Shown here one piece after another: positions 10,197 to 23,154 of a stretch of DNA of 64,000 nucleotides. The DNA comes from Tuctoria greenei (lineage: Eukaryota; Streptophyta; Magnoliopsida; Poales; Poaceae): contig JAYESD010000004.1 in the NCBI GenBank assembly GCA_036927565.1, positions 65,408,933 through 65,472,932 on the forward strand, in the 5' to 3' direction. The position numbers and the translations under genes were made by a program. Below the pieces are notes generated by a model. That model was given only the letters and a program-made list of their open reading frames with translations, was not told the DNA's origin and ran no database searches. Every line of letters starts with the position of its first letter. Position 1 is the stretch's first letter.

Positions 10197-13100
10197 TGTA
10201 AAAACCCTAAATTCAAGGTACAAGTTCATACAAGAGAATTTAAAAATTTGAAATGGGGAAAATCAAATGACAATTTAGAAATTAAATCAAGTCAAGCTTC
10301 AATAGAAGGATTCAAAAATTCAAATGTAGCTTCTGTTCAAACTTTGCCAAATTAAAATTATGATTTACCAATAAATTCCAAATAGTCTCTCTGCCAAGTT
10401 TCAAAATTTTTGAAGCTCATTTGCTATTTAATTCAGTGGTCCATTGAATTCCATTCAAATTCAAATTTGAATTTGAATTTTACCTAAAACTTGTCGAAAT
10501 TGGAAATCGAATTTCAGAATCTTAGTCTACACATTTGTATTGGCCTATCCACAAAAATATAGCATTTTTTGACATGTTTAGGTGGGAGAATTGAAGTTCA
10601 ATAGAGGATTGACATGGAAGGGGACGTGGGACCCACTGGCCCGTGACTCATTACCGTGAGTGCTCTGTTTTAATGACTCCCCGCCGATCGACGCTCGGTG
10701 AAGCCAGTACCTCACCGTCAGCAAGCAGCTGCGTAGCCCCTCTGGCGTCTATAACACTCCCCCCTCGTCGTTATCTTCCCTTCCTAACCCATTTGATAAA
10801 CATCAGTGCTTCATTGCTCTATTTCGTGCCGCTGTCGAGCTCAACACCGCCTCCTCGTCGCTCAGTTTTGCCGGCCAATCGAAGCCAGCTTTCGCCATCC
10901 TCCCAACAGCAAAGTGGTACCAAAGCTTTCTCTCTACCTTCTCAAGCTTTTGGTTCCTTGTTTCGTCGGCTACAAGGCGGCCTTTTTGCAGTTCTGCCGG
11001 CGCCGCTGTTTGGTTGCCGCGAGGATGTTGCTGCCTCCTCGTTGCGCCGACGTCACAGACCCTCTCTCGAGCTGCTCCCCGAAACAAAAAGGATTGCCAG
11101 GACACAACCCTTCTCATGGTATAAACTGTTCTTCGTTTCATTCCATATCGCACGAATGATTCAAGTTTTGCTTTCGCCCTTTGCCCATGAACTAGCTTGC
11201 TTCTCCGTTTAACTCACTTTTCACGTGCAACCATTCTTTAATCAGTTCATGGATATTGATCCATACCACCTAGCGCACCCCTCTGACAAGAATCAAGAGA
11301 GATAATCGAGTGAAGGCCGAGCGATTCAAGTTTTCCCTGCCGCCAATGAAAATCCGTCGGTCCATCGTCGAAGTCAACATTGCCGCTAGTCATCTTCCTC
11401 ATGCTTCCAGAAACGTTCCTAACCTTTCCCCGATATTCTTTTGCCATTCTCGATCGATTTTGGCCATCGCCGAAACCCTAGCTTCGCCGCTGTCGTCGCG
11501 CCGCCATCTCCGGCCATCGCCGCCACGATTGGACACCACTACCGTCTTGCGCAGTCGATTTTAAGGCTAGGCGGTCACGGCCGAGCCGAGATGAAGTCGA
11601 GGCAACTGTCCCGGCGAGCTCGCCGGCGCTGCGCCGCCGCGGCCGAGCAACGCGTTGGGAGGTAGACGAAGGCCAGCGGGCCCCGCGTGTAAGCAACATT
11701 TCCACCGAGCGGATCAGCTGCGGCACCAGATCGGGTGCGGCTGCGCGGGTTAAACCGTGGACCTCGGTGCGGCCCAACGCTGATTGGCCCAATTCAAATA
11801 AGTGGGGCCGACCGCTTTATTTAAACTTTCCAATTGGAAAATAATTCCAAAATTCAATCAAACTTCTAAAATCCATTACTCCTAGTAGATTTGCTCAAAA
11901 TTTCCAAGTAAATTCTGGTAGACTCACCTTGATCTCAACTTTGCAGTGGTGAAATTTATTGGACATGAAAATCCCATAATTGTCATAATTAATTCCTTAG
12001 ATGTAATTGCTTGGGAAATTAATTACTCCTGTTCTGTTAACTGGAAAATTCCCAATTTTTTCAGGACACTCATAAAAATACACTTGATATCCAGTAAAAA
12101 TTTCATGTTCGTTGGACGTCATTTACTGGGTTGATCAGTTTTCCAAATCTCTATGTAGTGGAAAATTGGGAAAAGTACAGAACCATTTTCAGCTTTTTCT
12201 TCAAACTTGTAAAATCAGTTTCTCCCTGTAGGAAGTTCAGAAAAATGTGAAGAAAAATTTACTAGAACCAGTGTGACCCCCTATACCATAATAAACCACT
12301 GGTGGTCATGACAAAGCTATAGATTCAGTGCCAAAATTAGAGAAGCCTTTTTTGTTGGAATTTTAAAGACAACAAACTTACTTGGACATCTCCAATTTTT
12401 GGTCCAGATCTTACTCATAGATCCTAGTCTCCACTGTAAAAATCCCAAAGCCAATTAAAATAATTTACATACTTGATCTGTATTTATAATATCTCTTCTA
12501 TAGTTTCTATATCACTCATCTACTTTACATATTGCATATCATATAGTGACCGAGATCGAGGAGGACCCGGAGCCCTTGGAGACTCTACTTCCAGAAGCTA
12601 ACTTCCCCTCTGACTCATGGCCAAGCAAGCCCCGATTTGCATTTAAGTGCTATTTCAAATTTTCTATTTGTATGACATATGTCTAGGATGAATTTTGTGC
12701 ATTAGGGCTAAGGTGCTTGTTACTCCACTTGCATGACCCAGAAATCCCATGGAGTATTGAGTAGGTCTAGAGCTTCACGAGTAGACAATGCCATGCTAAT
12801 GTTTATAGGAATCCGATAGAAGTCGAGTAGTTAGAATCTACTCGTGAGATAGGATTTTATCACACGGGATGAATTGAATCAAGGAATGGTTTAGAAATGT
12901 GAAATTGAGACCGAGCAGTGCCTAGGATGCAGCAAGATGTGGTCTCACGTGTGTAGCACTGCTTGTGTCGATTGAAGACCAATCTGTGTGCGGCCTTGCT
13001 GGACAAGTTTTAACAGTACCGGATGCATACTAGGCATATGAAACCCAAGAAACCGATGTAACTTGATAACTTGGATGTCGAGGCATAGACCATTGTCGAT

Positions 13101-13961
13101 AGGGGTGAGCTGAGGGTAGTAAGGTGTAAATTCGCTTGTGTGCACAAACACGCTCCGTGCTGGAACCTTATGCCCGGGATGGTGGGACCAGTTCGTCGTT
13201 TGAGTTCTCTTGTGAAATGTGGCTACGTATGACGTGGTGAGGAGCACAGCACACTCCTTTGGCATGGGTGTACATGACGTGTTATTCGGTTGTGTCCTGA
13301 TTGCAATCATCGTCCCTCGCGGTTATTTACGTACCGCTTGTTCACCGTGCTGTGACGTAGTAAATACTGAAGAAGTCAGGAGAATACGATATATTGAAAT
13401 ATAATTGTTTTGCCACCATGTTTGCTATAGATTAAGCTCATTAAAGTTACTCTTGTGAAACAATTAAGCTGCTGCTATTAACTTGTAAAATGATGATCAA
13501 TTTATATGCGAGTCATTTACTGTTATATCTATTCCTATGTTAAGTATTCTTGCATATAGAGTTCCATGCTTAGTGATACGGTTAAGTCTTGCTGAGCGTT
13601 CATGCTCACGGTTGCTATATTAAGTTGTTTGCATGTGAGACATATGAGGAAGCACCCAAGGATGAGGCGATGCCCCCGTCGGGGTATACCGCCGAGTGGG
13701 AGCCCTGCATGCCACAATAAAATTGTGTGTGGCTAGTGTGTAGCGTCCGCGGGCTGGACGGTTGCACTTTTGCATACCTAGGCTTAGAGTTTAGATATGA
13801 ATATTATCTTCTGCTGTATATCAAGTATTGTAAAAGACTTCCATTGTTTATATAAATAAAACTTTGTATTTTGTCGTATTCTTTTCGTGTGTGCTGTTGG
13901 GTACCGCATCGCACGGAACCACCCTCTGCGATTTCTGGAATGTGTGGAACCGGTCCCCACA
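10197..13961 (+). mobile_element. Large LTR (about 3.8 kb) of a Ty3/gypsy-type retrotransposon
   Basis: The right edge is well supported. The sequence ends ...GGTCCCCACA, and three bases later a 13-base initiator-Met primer site follows. The left edge at TGTAAAAACCC is inferred from the break in the CACTA match and the TG...CA rule. The interior is typical of long grass LTRs: AT-rich blocks around a GC-rich, CDS-like core at 10640-11790. The ORFs in that core (for example 10643-11212 plus, 11478-11792 minus) overlap each other on both strands and I do not accept them as genes. TATATAAATAAAA near 13849-13861 is the likely TATA or polyadenylation region. No second LTR is in the window. Confidence 0.6.
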
Positions 13962-13964
13962 GCC

Positions 13965-13977
13965 TGGTATCAGAGCC
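13965..13977 (+). promoter_or_regulatory. Primer-binding site (tRNA-iMet)
   Basis: TGGTATCAGAGCC, a perfect 13-base match to the usual plant retrotransposon primer site, three bases after the LTR end. Confidence 0.88.
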
Positions 13978-15224
13978 GCATTGGGAATAGCACGCTCAAA
14001 AAGAGCTTATTTTGAAAACTTAAGAGTAGTCGAGTGAGGATTAGTACTATGCCCACATAAAGTCTTTTATAGTATTAGTTACTTAAGCTGGCAAGCTAAC
14101 TTATATGTTATTAAATTCTGTAACGATGCTCCGATGTTAGGTAAGAGGTATGGTACGCCACCGCAAGCGGATCAATTGCGGTATGCTCACCATGCGAGAG
14201 GTAGCATGTGGTTGTTTCCGTGGCTTGGCACGGAAATGTTAATATGAGTATCTGAAACTTTCCATGTTTCTATGAACATATGACACGCGGTACCCTAGCA
14301 TGCTACAATATTAGTGGGAGCCCCCGTCGGGTGGGACATAACCCGATGCACCCCCCTACTGGTGCAGCACTATGCAAAGACGTGGGACCCCATCGGGTGG
14401 TAGAAAACCCGGTCATGTACGTTGAGACGTGGCTTAGCTCGAGGCGGCCCGTATGGAATGATACGGGATGGATGTTTTTACTTTCATATATATTATTGTG
14501 AACTGTTCGCCTGTGTGGGCTGTGCCATACGACACCATATTTTTGATCTATCGTTTGTGTGTAGATGCAGTACACTAACCACGTTTAAGTAGTTCGAGTA
14601 GAAAACGTTTGCGAATGAACGTCATTCCTGCCACCGTTGAGACGTATGCCTGAATACTGGCTTAGGATTTTCTTTGTTGAGGGTGTAGCACCGGCATTGC
14701 ATCCGAGTTTCATCAGGCACGTTGACGACGTTATCCATGCTGGTGGTGTGACTCGACAACAAGTAAAAATTCCCAACTTAGGACTAAGGTTAAATTTGTA
14801 ATCTTTGTATTGGGGTGTGCTAGTCAGATTTAAAATTAACCATGGGGTTGCTGCAGTATGCAGGCCTGTGATTTGGGAACTTGAGTAAGTCCTTCACAAG
14901 TTTCATTTTCAGCTCCAAGGCAGATTTCAAGATTTGAAACTTGAAAACTTCATTTGAACTTAAAATAACCAGTTCCAGGTTCAAACTGTGAAATGGAGAG
15001 AAAATTGACTAAGTTTGGAACAGCATAACATCCTGTATATTTCACCCCTGAAGGTCTACCACACATGGCTGGAACTTCTAGAGAGTCCTCTAAAGTCTTA
15101 TGTTCAACTCCAGATCAGAATCCCCCTGCAAACTAATGAAAAATCCAAATTTCCAAACCCTATTAGAACTGGACAGAGACTGGACAGTTTCTGTACCATG
15201 TTATTATTTCCAAAATTGTAGCGC
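13978..15224 (+). other. Internal remnant of the gypsy-type element, no coding recognised
   Basis: Short region after the primer site. I find no gag or pol motif on either strand. The GC-rich middle (14280-14450) repeats a GTCGGGTGGGAC-like word. The element therefore lacks its coding region and right LTR, or lost them by deletion, before the CACTA homology resumes at 15225. Confidence 0.4.
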
Positions 15225-15229
15225 TCACC

Positions 15230-15640
15230 AGAAATTTTCAAATTTTTTCTTGCACTCTGCTCTGTGTCCTCCAAGTCCTAGAAATTTTGTACATTGTATA
15301 ACACGTTGGTGTAAAGTACAAGATTGCAAGAAAAAAATACTTGTGTGAAGTGTGACGACACTAACCAGAATGTCTCATACTATTTTCTCTTGTTAGTATC
15401 GCCAACCTCAGCCCACTTCCTTGCACCGCTGAATGGTGCATGTTTTTTTGTAAATATAACCGCATCATTGAAAAAGTGTTGCTGATTAATACCAACCGCA
15501 ATATCCAACCTAGTGGAGAACTGAATTGGTGGCTTCACATTTTCCGTTCTACTAACTTGGGCTGCATTGCCAGCAATCTTAAGTCCTTTAGCCACACTTC
15601 TTCCAAACTTCCTTTCTTCCGTTACAATTTATCAAACGAT
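15230..15640 (-). pseudogene. CACTA accessory gene fragment (exon 1 and part of exon 2)
   Basis: The minus frame 15380-15595 matches exon 1 of the gene at 46547-48030: QQHFFNDAVIFTKKHAP, then GARKWAEVGDT. It keeps the reading frame across the A-run and the following GTGGGC, where both younger copies have indels. It is thus the best witness to the ancestral frame there. Exon 2 is only partly retained and later exons are gone. Confidence 0.65.
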
Positions 15641-15795
15641 AAATGATTAAAGCAAATTAACGCCTGTCCATGTTTAGTATCATGTACAAATAGTGTAAAA
15701 AGAAGAAAAGTTTGATGTTCGTACCATCTTCAGTACGAGTGCGGCAATTACGTGATTGGGACGATCGCATCCCAGCAGCATTTTGTTTTGTATTA

Positions 15796-15897
15796 CTCCC
15801 TCTTGGTTTATATTAGTTGTCGTATCAGACCAATAAATGAATTAAAAATGATCTAGTTAGGACTGTCTGAACGAAAATTATTTTGATCAGGAGGGGG
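15796..15897. mobile_element. Stowaway-like MITE (degenerate)
   Basis: TA target duplications (15794-15795, 15898-15899) flank CTCCCTCTTGG...TCAGGAGGGGG. The termini fit Stowaway (Tc1/mariner) MITEs of grasses; the interior pairs only imperfectly. Confidence 0.6.
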
Positions 15898-16204
15898 TAA
15901 ATTATTGACTTCTTTGTTGCAGTTCATACCCTAAAATGTGTCATCAGGCACATGTGTTAGTGGCGCTACTGGTCCTGTAGTACTGCAGAAGATTTTCAGT
16001 CCACAGCGAAGCAGGCAGGACTAAGGGGGCGGGCATGTAGCTGGCCACACTAGACTAGACAAAGATAGGGTTCGCCGGTTCGGTCATACTGACATCAGCC
16101 GGAGCGCATCTCAAAGAGAATTTGTTACAAGGCGAGTAATGAACGACAGTGGTAGCAGCTGACGAATACATGACAGATGAGGCGAACAGCTTGCGGGAGT
16201 GAAA

Positions 16205-16310
16205 TCCTCTGCAGTACTGCACATGCAATAGCTGCCATTGACATGTGAGCCCATGAGACATCTGGTCCACTTGTCAGTGGCAGCTACTGCAGGTGCAGTA
16301 CTGTAGAGTC
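16205..16310. repeat. Long hairpin, ~47 bp arms (family member 1)
   Basis: The left arm (16206-16252, CTGCAGTACTGCACATGC...) pairs with the right arm (16263-16309, ...AGGTGCAGTACTGTAG) with few mismatches and a ~10 nt loop. The arm sequence is clearly related to the hairpin at 54161-54280, so this is one foldback (MITE-like) family. Confidence 0.75.
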
Positions 16311-17890
16311 CAAGCTCGTGATGCTTTAAAAAGCGATGGTTCAGTCTGGCCGAGAACACATAGAGCAAATCTCGAGGGGGATTGGTGGCAGGGCGAGTAA
16401 TGGCCAGAGATTTGCGGGCAGCGGGGTCATCATGGAAAACAAGGAATGCTAAAACAATTTGTAGAGCCTAATACATATTTATTGTTTGTATATATATATA
16501 CGTGCTATTGGTTCATGCATCGTAGTACCAGGGAATGAAGAATCTCGGGGTTCCTGAACATCATGTGCTGCAATATTCTGCATACCATGCAAAGGAATTA
16601 ATCTTTTCTATTTTTTTTAATTTTGATAGTAAACATATTTATAGTTGTACCAGGTGCTTGTTGGCCACCATGAATACTTGTAGACGACGTGACGGTTTGG
16701 TGTCTTGTTCCTAAAGTAAAGAGCATATATTGTAAGTAGTCATTCCAAATAACAGTGATAACATCAGATTACATGACCGACGTAGATTTTGGATTGGACG
16801 GTGTGGTTTCTATAAACTGACAGTGTTTGTTTGGAATACAGGAATTAGAAATGAAGGAATAGGAAAAAATGTACGATCTGAAAGACATGAGAAATAAAAA
16901 AGTGTAAAAATGTGGAAACTGAATATTTTAGGAATACAAGTTTGTAACACAGGAATGAGGGTACAACATTTGGAGTGGTTGTTTAAATAACCCTTGCATC
17001 ATTTACTTCTAAATCCAGAAATTACATACTACCTCTGGTTTTTAATAGTTGTCGTTCCTGACAAGGAATTGAACTATAAATACACTACCGTAATGCTATC
17101 CGCACGAGTGTACTCTAAAGCTTACTCTATACACTATTCTTCTGCTACTTTTATAGTACGTACTCTAAACTTATACTATTGTACAGTGTATATAGTATGC
17201 TTTACAGCGTGGCACTGTGGACGGTCTAAGCTATCAGAGCGACATTTATTTCGAGACAGATGTAGTATATGCTATATATCTATAACTAAATTCGTGAAAT
17301 ATAAGATCACAATTCTTCTTTGTTATTTATTTAATCTTCATATATCAACATGGATCGTGTAGAACTTAACTAGCCCAAAACTGAATGGATCGTGTATAAC
17401 TTATCTAGCCAATATAGCTCTATAAAAATATGGCATGGATCATGTAGAACTTACCTAGCACGAAACTGGAGTCCGGGATGTCGCAGGGAGGTGTCGGTGA
17501 CGAATAGGTTCGGTAGAGCCTGTCAAACTTGGTCGCTTGGCGTTGTACCCACGAGTCACCACCAGCATGAGCTTAGATGCAACACTGCGAGATCCATGGG
17601 AAAAAATTGTAAATTGCGTGGGAACTAAAAACACAGGAATTTCTTAGGAATACATGTTTGGAACAAAGGATTGAGAGTACAACACATTTGGAGTACCGCG
17701 AGATCACCGAAAGGGCGGGGCAGCGGTGTGTTGGGAACGAAGGCCAGGGTACTACGGGATTAGAGGCCAGTGTTTTCATTTATACTCATCGTGGCTGAAA
17801 TAGGGTTGAGGCGGGACTTAAATTCGAGGCGCAAGGAATGAAATTTGAATTGTAAAAATCTCAATTGTGGCACGTCAAGAAGAGTGAAAA

Positions 17891-19700
17891 AAACAACACC
17901 AGTGGCGGGCCAGCACATGGTCCACTGTCGATTAAAGCGCCCCGGTCATATGATGATCCGAGTTCATCGTGCGGGTCATGCTCTAATATTCATCCTACCA
18001 GAGAGGTAAGCCCTCTTACTTTTCTCTTTCTTGGTGTGATGTTTTGCAGGGTCCCTAACTCGCGACATTACATAGGAGGTCTGACCCGAAGATCAGCGTT
18101 TCTTCGGAAGTCGCCACTACGACCAAGGGTTCGGTGGAATGGTTCAGCCTGCTCCATAGGCATCGGCGGAGGGGCACCCTTCTCCGGTAGCTTCGACTCC
18201 ATCCAACGTGGTATCAACATAGGTATTCCTCTACGGGGCCGTTATCGCGCCTAGTGTCGTGGTCTCATCAACGTTCGATGGTGCCGGGTCAGAGACAGTG
18301 CCAAAGTTTGGCTCCGCCATTGTTTCAGTGACCATGGGGACGCGGCTGTGGAGGAGACCGTTCGAGGTCTGGGCTCAGAGGTTGTTTCGAACATCCCTGT
18401 TAGTTGCAGCAAGGTGGCAGCACCGGAGGCTCGTCGTGGTAGCACCGGGTCCACCACGAGGGGTCCAACCCCATTCATCCCGTGCTCGCTTCTGGCATTG
18501 GAGTGGTCAGTTAAGACGAGTAAAGGCGGTGTCGGAGTTGAGTTCAGTATCGCTTGTAGAGGCTTGACGAGTGGAAGCAAGCACATGAGGGTGTGGACTT
18601 CTCCTGCTCCCAGCCCACCATGCTCAAGTGGGCCTCTCGATGGAATGCGAGCGCTTGGGACATCATGGTCGAGCGGCTGCGGGAGGGAGGGGGGTGGCTT
18701 GTTGCACTAGGTTCTAACGACACCCCCTTTTTGGAAGGAATTGGCTCGTCGGGCTTCTGAGGAGTCGTGACTTCTTTGTGAGAGAAAGGGTCGTCGACGC
18801 CGCATGGAGGCCGAGCTGGCCAAAGCATGGGTGTAGCTCAAACGGGTACGGGTCGTCGCAGAAGGGACAACTTCAACGGCAGCGGTCATGGTTGAGGCAA
18901 CGATGATGTCAGTCGCCGATCTCACCTGTGTTCGTGCTATCGTTGAGGCTGCTCTTGAAGGCACGAGGTAGACTACAGAGGAATTGAAGACCCACAACCT
19001 CGTTGAGAGATCTCCACATGGGAGCAATTCGTAGGTTGGTTTCCCTTCTTTTCCTGCCTCCGGCCTCTTGGCTCTGCACTGGTCTGATCGCTCGGCGGGA
19101 TGCTTTGTGTAGATATGCAAGGGCAAGCGTTGCATACCAAGGATCTGATCCTAGCTAGGGAGGAGAGTATGGGAGACCTCCGTGTTATGCTCTCCGACAC
19201 GGAGTGGGAGCTAAAGGGGTCTAGCATTCGCTGCAAGCATAAAGCAGTTTGTGATCCGGTGTTGGGTCTACCGACGGTGACTACCTACTCGGGCTTTATC
19301 TCCCTGGAAACACATCTTCGGCTTGTTTCTGAGGAGGCCGTGGAGCTTCAATCCGAGCTTGCAGAGCTTCAAGACGTTGGTTGATCCGTATGCTATCTGA
19401 TGCTCAGGAATCAATAAGGAGTTGAGCTTGCCGCCCGGCTGCCTCGGGTGCCGGACCAAGTAGATGCTCAGCTGCCGACCATTGGGGCCGCTGGGGTCTT
19501 CTATGGGGCTCGAGTTACCTTGGGCATCTCGCTGTCCCACTACCCCACCATTGATCTTCAGGTTCTCTACCACTTTTGCGAGTGTAGCACGATTAAAGAG
19601 CTCGACGTGTTTACCGATTTAGTTTTGCTCGCCACATCCTCCATGGCCGAGCTCATCTCAGGAAGGACGATCAGGGCAGAGGTGGAGCAAAGTTGAAGAC
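17891..19700 (+). pseudogene. Retrotransposon ORF relic, probably the Tat-type accessory ORF
   Basis: A plausible intron (GAG|GTAAGCC to TTGCAG|GGTCC, about 18008-18050) precedes a long broken frame. Words near its middle (QPTMLKWASRWN, DIMVERLREGG), a coiled-coil stretch (about 19100-19380) and the C-terminal part at 19448-19696 (SHYPTIDLQ) resemble the 'putative gypsy type transposon' ORFs (PF04195 context) of grasses. Many stops and frame changes separate the blocks. It ends in a TGA near 19694 followed by AT-rich 3' DNA. Identification rests on remembered similarity. Confidence 0.4.
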
Positions 19701-20279
19701 GGGGTAGCTTTTATTTGTAGTCGAGAGTTTCCCTTGTTTGTAAAAGGATTATTAATACATGTTTTTGTTTACCTTGTCCCTGTGACTCGCTTGAGTTGTA
19801 GCTTTTTAAGAACTTTCGATGTCCGTAGCCATGAGCCATGAGTTATGGGGAGGGTAATTCGAATTACAAAGGTTGCGACAAGGAGCAAAAAATCCTTGAG
19901 TGGTACGGTTGATCCCCATGTGGGCGAGCAACCTCCTAGTGTCGCACGATAATTGGTTCATTCCTTTCATCGTGCTGCACTTTTTGTGGTCTACGTGGTG
20001 CCGGAGGTCGGGTCCCTGCCGAAGGTCGGATTCAGTCTTGGAATAGAAGGCATGGATCGACCAATAGGGAGTCGGAAGAAAAAAAGAGTTATAGCTCTGG
20101 TATCTATATTATATATGCCTGACTCGTGGTTTCGAGACACAATAGGCGACACCTAGAGAATAGTACACGATGAGCGGAGTGCCTCTTTATTTGTCTGGTG
20201 GTGCGGGGGGTGGTCCGTGCTATCTTTGCCGAGCCTTCGGGGCGCGTTTTGACCATCTCTGTCTCACTTCCACTTCAGG

Positions 20280-20470
20280 TGTAAATGTTACAAAAATTAA
20301 TATTGCTACATCTTCTAGCGAATCATGGGTATTTGATACTGGATCGATGATTCACACTCGCAAATCATTGCAGGTCTAAGTGAGACTAGAAGATTTGCAA
20401 AAAGTAAGTCAGATGTCCGTGTCGGCAATAGAGCAAAAGTTGTGGTCGTAGCTATCGCGACCTACCACTT
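20280..20470 (+). pseudogene. Ty1/copia protease fragment
   Basis: Reads SWVFDTGSMIHT, the copia aspartic-protease active site (D-T-G), followed in another frame by a diverged VGNGAKV-like stretch. No flanking gag or integrase is preserved. Confidence 0.7.
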
Positions 20471-20797
20471 GTCATTTCTCCATGATGATTAGTCAAAACA
20501 CGTGCAAATCACAAAGATTAGAGCATTGTGGCTCTAATACAAATTGTAGTAGCGAAGAGCATGTGAAAAGGTACCAGAGGGATGTGGCTAGTTTTGTCAG
20601 CATCTTTATGAACTATCCTTTTCTTCGTTAGTACCTACAAATTCAAGAGGCAATAAAAATAAAGTAAAATTTTGCATAGTGAAGAGTTCAAAAAAAACCT
20701 TTCAAGGGTAAAAAACTCACAATTTTAGTGTTTTCTCCTGGTTCCTCTGGTGTCTGAGAACAAATACACTCCTTCGTTCTTTTCCTAGGTAATGATA

Positions 20798-20877
20798 CTC
20801 GCTCCGTCCCTAAATACTTCTCGCTCCGTAGTTCATTTTTGAACTACAAAGCGACAAGTATTTAAAGAAGGATGGAG
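20798..20877. mobile_element. Stowaway MITE, 80 bp
   Basis: Flanked by TA at 20796-20797 and 20878-20879. Termini CTCGCTCCGTCCC and GGATGGAG. The whole element folds on itself (AAATACTTCTCGC pairs with GCGACAAGTATTT) around ATTTTTG. Typical of the grass Stowaway family. Confidence 0.9.
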
Positions 20878-21292
20878 TATTTCATAATATACGCTTGATA
20901 TTGCCTTGGAGCATGAAACAGAGGGCAACCTTGTACTTGCAAATATGAGCCAAATCTTAGGTTTGCACCCTGGAGTTACTATTGATGCAGATCAGCACTG
21001 TCAAGGGGCTTCTACTCCAGGGAGGAGGCTTTGTCTTGTCCTTGTTTGTGTTGTTGGTCTTGAATGGCGATGTCTTGGGTCCTTGTCTGCCATTGGTGTT
21101 TTTCTCACCGGTGCCGGTGCCGTCGAGGATTGGCAAGTCCTTCTCACCGTTTTCCCCCATCTCCTCTCCATGCGGTTAAGATTTTTTGGGATTCTTTCTC
21201 TTTTCTTTTGTTTAGCTAGTCTATAACAAAATCCTATAACATAACCATATCTACCACAGTAGGTACAACGAAAAGTAACCTTATGTTCATGT

Positions 21293-21490
21293 CTAGATGG
21301 GTTTTTCAGATAGTGATATGGGAGGAGATGCAGATAACAATAGAAGCACTGGTGGCATGGCCTTTTACATCAACAAAGACTTATTTCATGGACCTCACAA
21401 AAGCAGAGAATTGTGGCTCTGTCATCACGTGAAGCTGAGTTTGTGGCTGCATCTCAAGCTGCGTGTCAAGTAGTTTGGATGAAGAATCTG
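21293..21490 (+). pseudogene. Ty1/copia RNase H fragment
   Basis: SDSDMGGDADN, then in a shifted frame KQRIVALSSREAEFVAASQ, the signature of copia RNase H. At least one frameshift lies between the two blocks. 21500-22440 to its right holds no gene I can recognise, only diverged retroelement-like and CG-rich sequence. Confidence 0.75.
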
Positions 21491-22439
21491 TTGTGTACCC
21501 ACACGTCCACTTGATCTCTCATTTATATCCTCTGGTCCACAGCGATCAAGTTTGACCTCTCATTCAATCGGCTTTAGGGTACAAAACCATCTTTGGACAC
21601 ACTGAGAAAATGTCAGTGGCCAAGAAGAAGCATAAGCCATAGCAACTTGAGCCGAATCATCCGCATGCACGACCTCAACATCATCACTGATTCACTGAAT
21701 CAAGAACAGGTGCAAGGTAGAAGGAACACAGTTCAGAAAATCTAAAGTGAGAAAACAAGTGAAACTCATGTACGATGAAGTTTAGATAGCGCAAAACAGA
21801 TTCCCGCATGTTCAGACAATCCGATCACTCAATGTAGGGAGGCTGACGAGTCGCACGTGAGGTCGTGAAGCACCAAAGCGGACATGGACATATCGCTTCT
21901 GAAGACAAGGAGAAGACATCGACACTAAAGAGGGGCGGGTGAGGTAGAGGTGGATAGAAACTGTGCGTCAGGATGACACGGCCCGACGTCCTAGCACAAC
22001 GCATGTCACGGGTGTTGTGTCGTGCTTGGGCATGGGTGCAGGCCCGCGTGCCATGCCGGCATGGCTCGGAGGCTTAAATGTGTTGTGCCACGACCCAGCT
22101 AATGAAGCATGAACCCGTGTCATGCCGGGCTTGAGTTAGTTTTCATAATGCACAAGTGTATAAAGAGCTCCCCCTAAATGTGTGCATGATTGATTTGCAA
22201 TAAGATTGATGCACGAGAATGAGATCTATGGGAGACATATACCCTTGTGTGTTATGGTGGGGTGCCTACGTATAATGCAAGATTTGAGATGTGATAAATG
22301 GAAATGAAACATGCATCTTAATTGGAGTTAAGCATCATCACACATATTTGAACGATAATGTGATCAAAGTAGAATGATATTCAATAGCATCAACATGGAG
22401 TAACAAAGATGATCATCACACATCATTAGGGACGAAACT

Positions 22440-22535
22440 AATCTGAAGCTCTCCATATCAACCACAGATCAATGGTTAATCTAAACGGGTGAATCAAGTA
22501 CTCAAAGATATGCTACGTGCTTGTGCCATCACGGC
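22440..22535 (+). pseudogene. Ty3/gypsy integrase fragment
   Basis: Reads SPYQPQINGxSKRVNQVLKD (x is a TAA stop), then MLRACAIT. This matches the conserved region of gypsy integrases containing the catalytic Glu segment. Confidence 0.65.
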
Positions 22536-23154
22536 GAGTACCGACAGGGCCAACACCAAAATACTCGCGTTGATTGAGGGTGTCGGGCTTCACAGTCCTG
22601 CCATTGTTACCACAACGAGCGGGCTCGCTGATGCGCATGTATTTTGAACTTGCAGTTGTCCACGCTGCCGAGGAGCCCGCCCTCTCTATCGCTCGCTCTC
22701 CTCATCGTGCATCACGTTCGACGATTACTCCTTAGTGACGCTTGATGACGAAGAGAAGACCTCAGGGTTTTGTTCATAACTCGAGTTTTACTCGATGTTT
22801 TCTCGTGATTCTTGTTGTCGTGACTTCATGACTTGATTCTCTACGATCTATAAAAATTATTTTCATTGCGTTAAAAATTGACAAACCTTCTAGTATTAAT
22901 CATATTATTGGGTCATGGTAAAGTGGTGATGTGGTTATGCACAAAATATGTCTGCTGGTGCACGTGGCGCCCGATGCATCATTAAGTCCGTGGCTGCGCC
23001 CTGCCGCCCGCACCTTTTCTTCTCTCCCCAATGCGTCCAAGTGCTGCACCGCCCGCGCCTTTTTCCCAATGCGCCGCTCGCGCCTTTTTTCCCCGGTTCA
23101 TCCTCATCCTTTGAATAACAAGAACAGAAATACTTAGGGCATTGTCCAGAGGTA

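Larger units (their letters stand above)
15225..17890 (-). mobile_element. Degenerate family-1 CACTA copy, right part
   Basis: Collinear with 40138-43465 and 47600-50795, though diverged and with deletions. Landmarks are TAGCGCTCACCAG at 15220-15232, the AATCTCGGGGTTCCTGA block near 16540, the GAACTTACCTAGCACGAAAC block near 17450, and a GGAATTTCTTAGGAATAC block near 17635. It represents a third, older insertion of the family duplicated at 37 and 44 kb. The subterminal repeat block of that family is missing, replaced by the gypsy insertion. Confidence 0.75.

Noticed and set aside
10643..11792. Several 100-190 codon ORFs on both strands in GC-rich DNA
   Set aside because: They overlap in opposite directions inside the large LTR, have biased composition and no recognisable domain.
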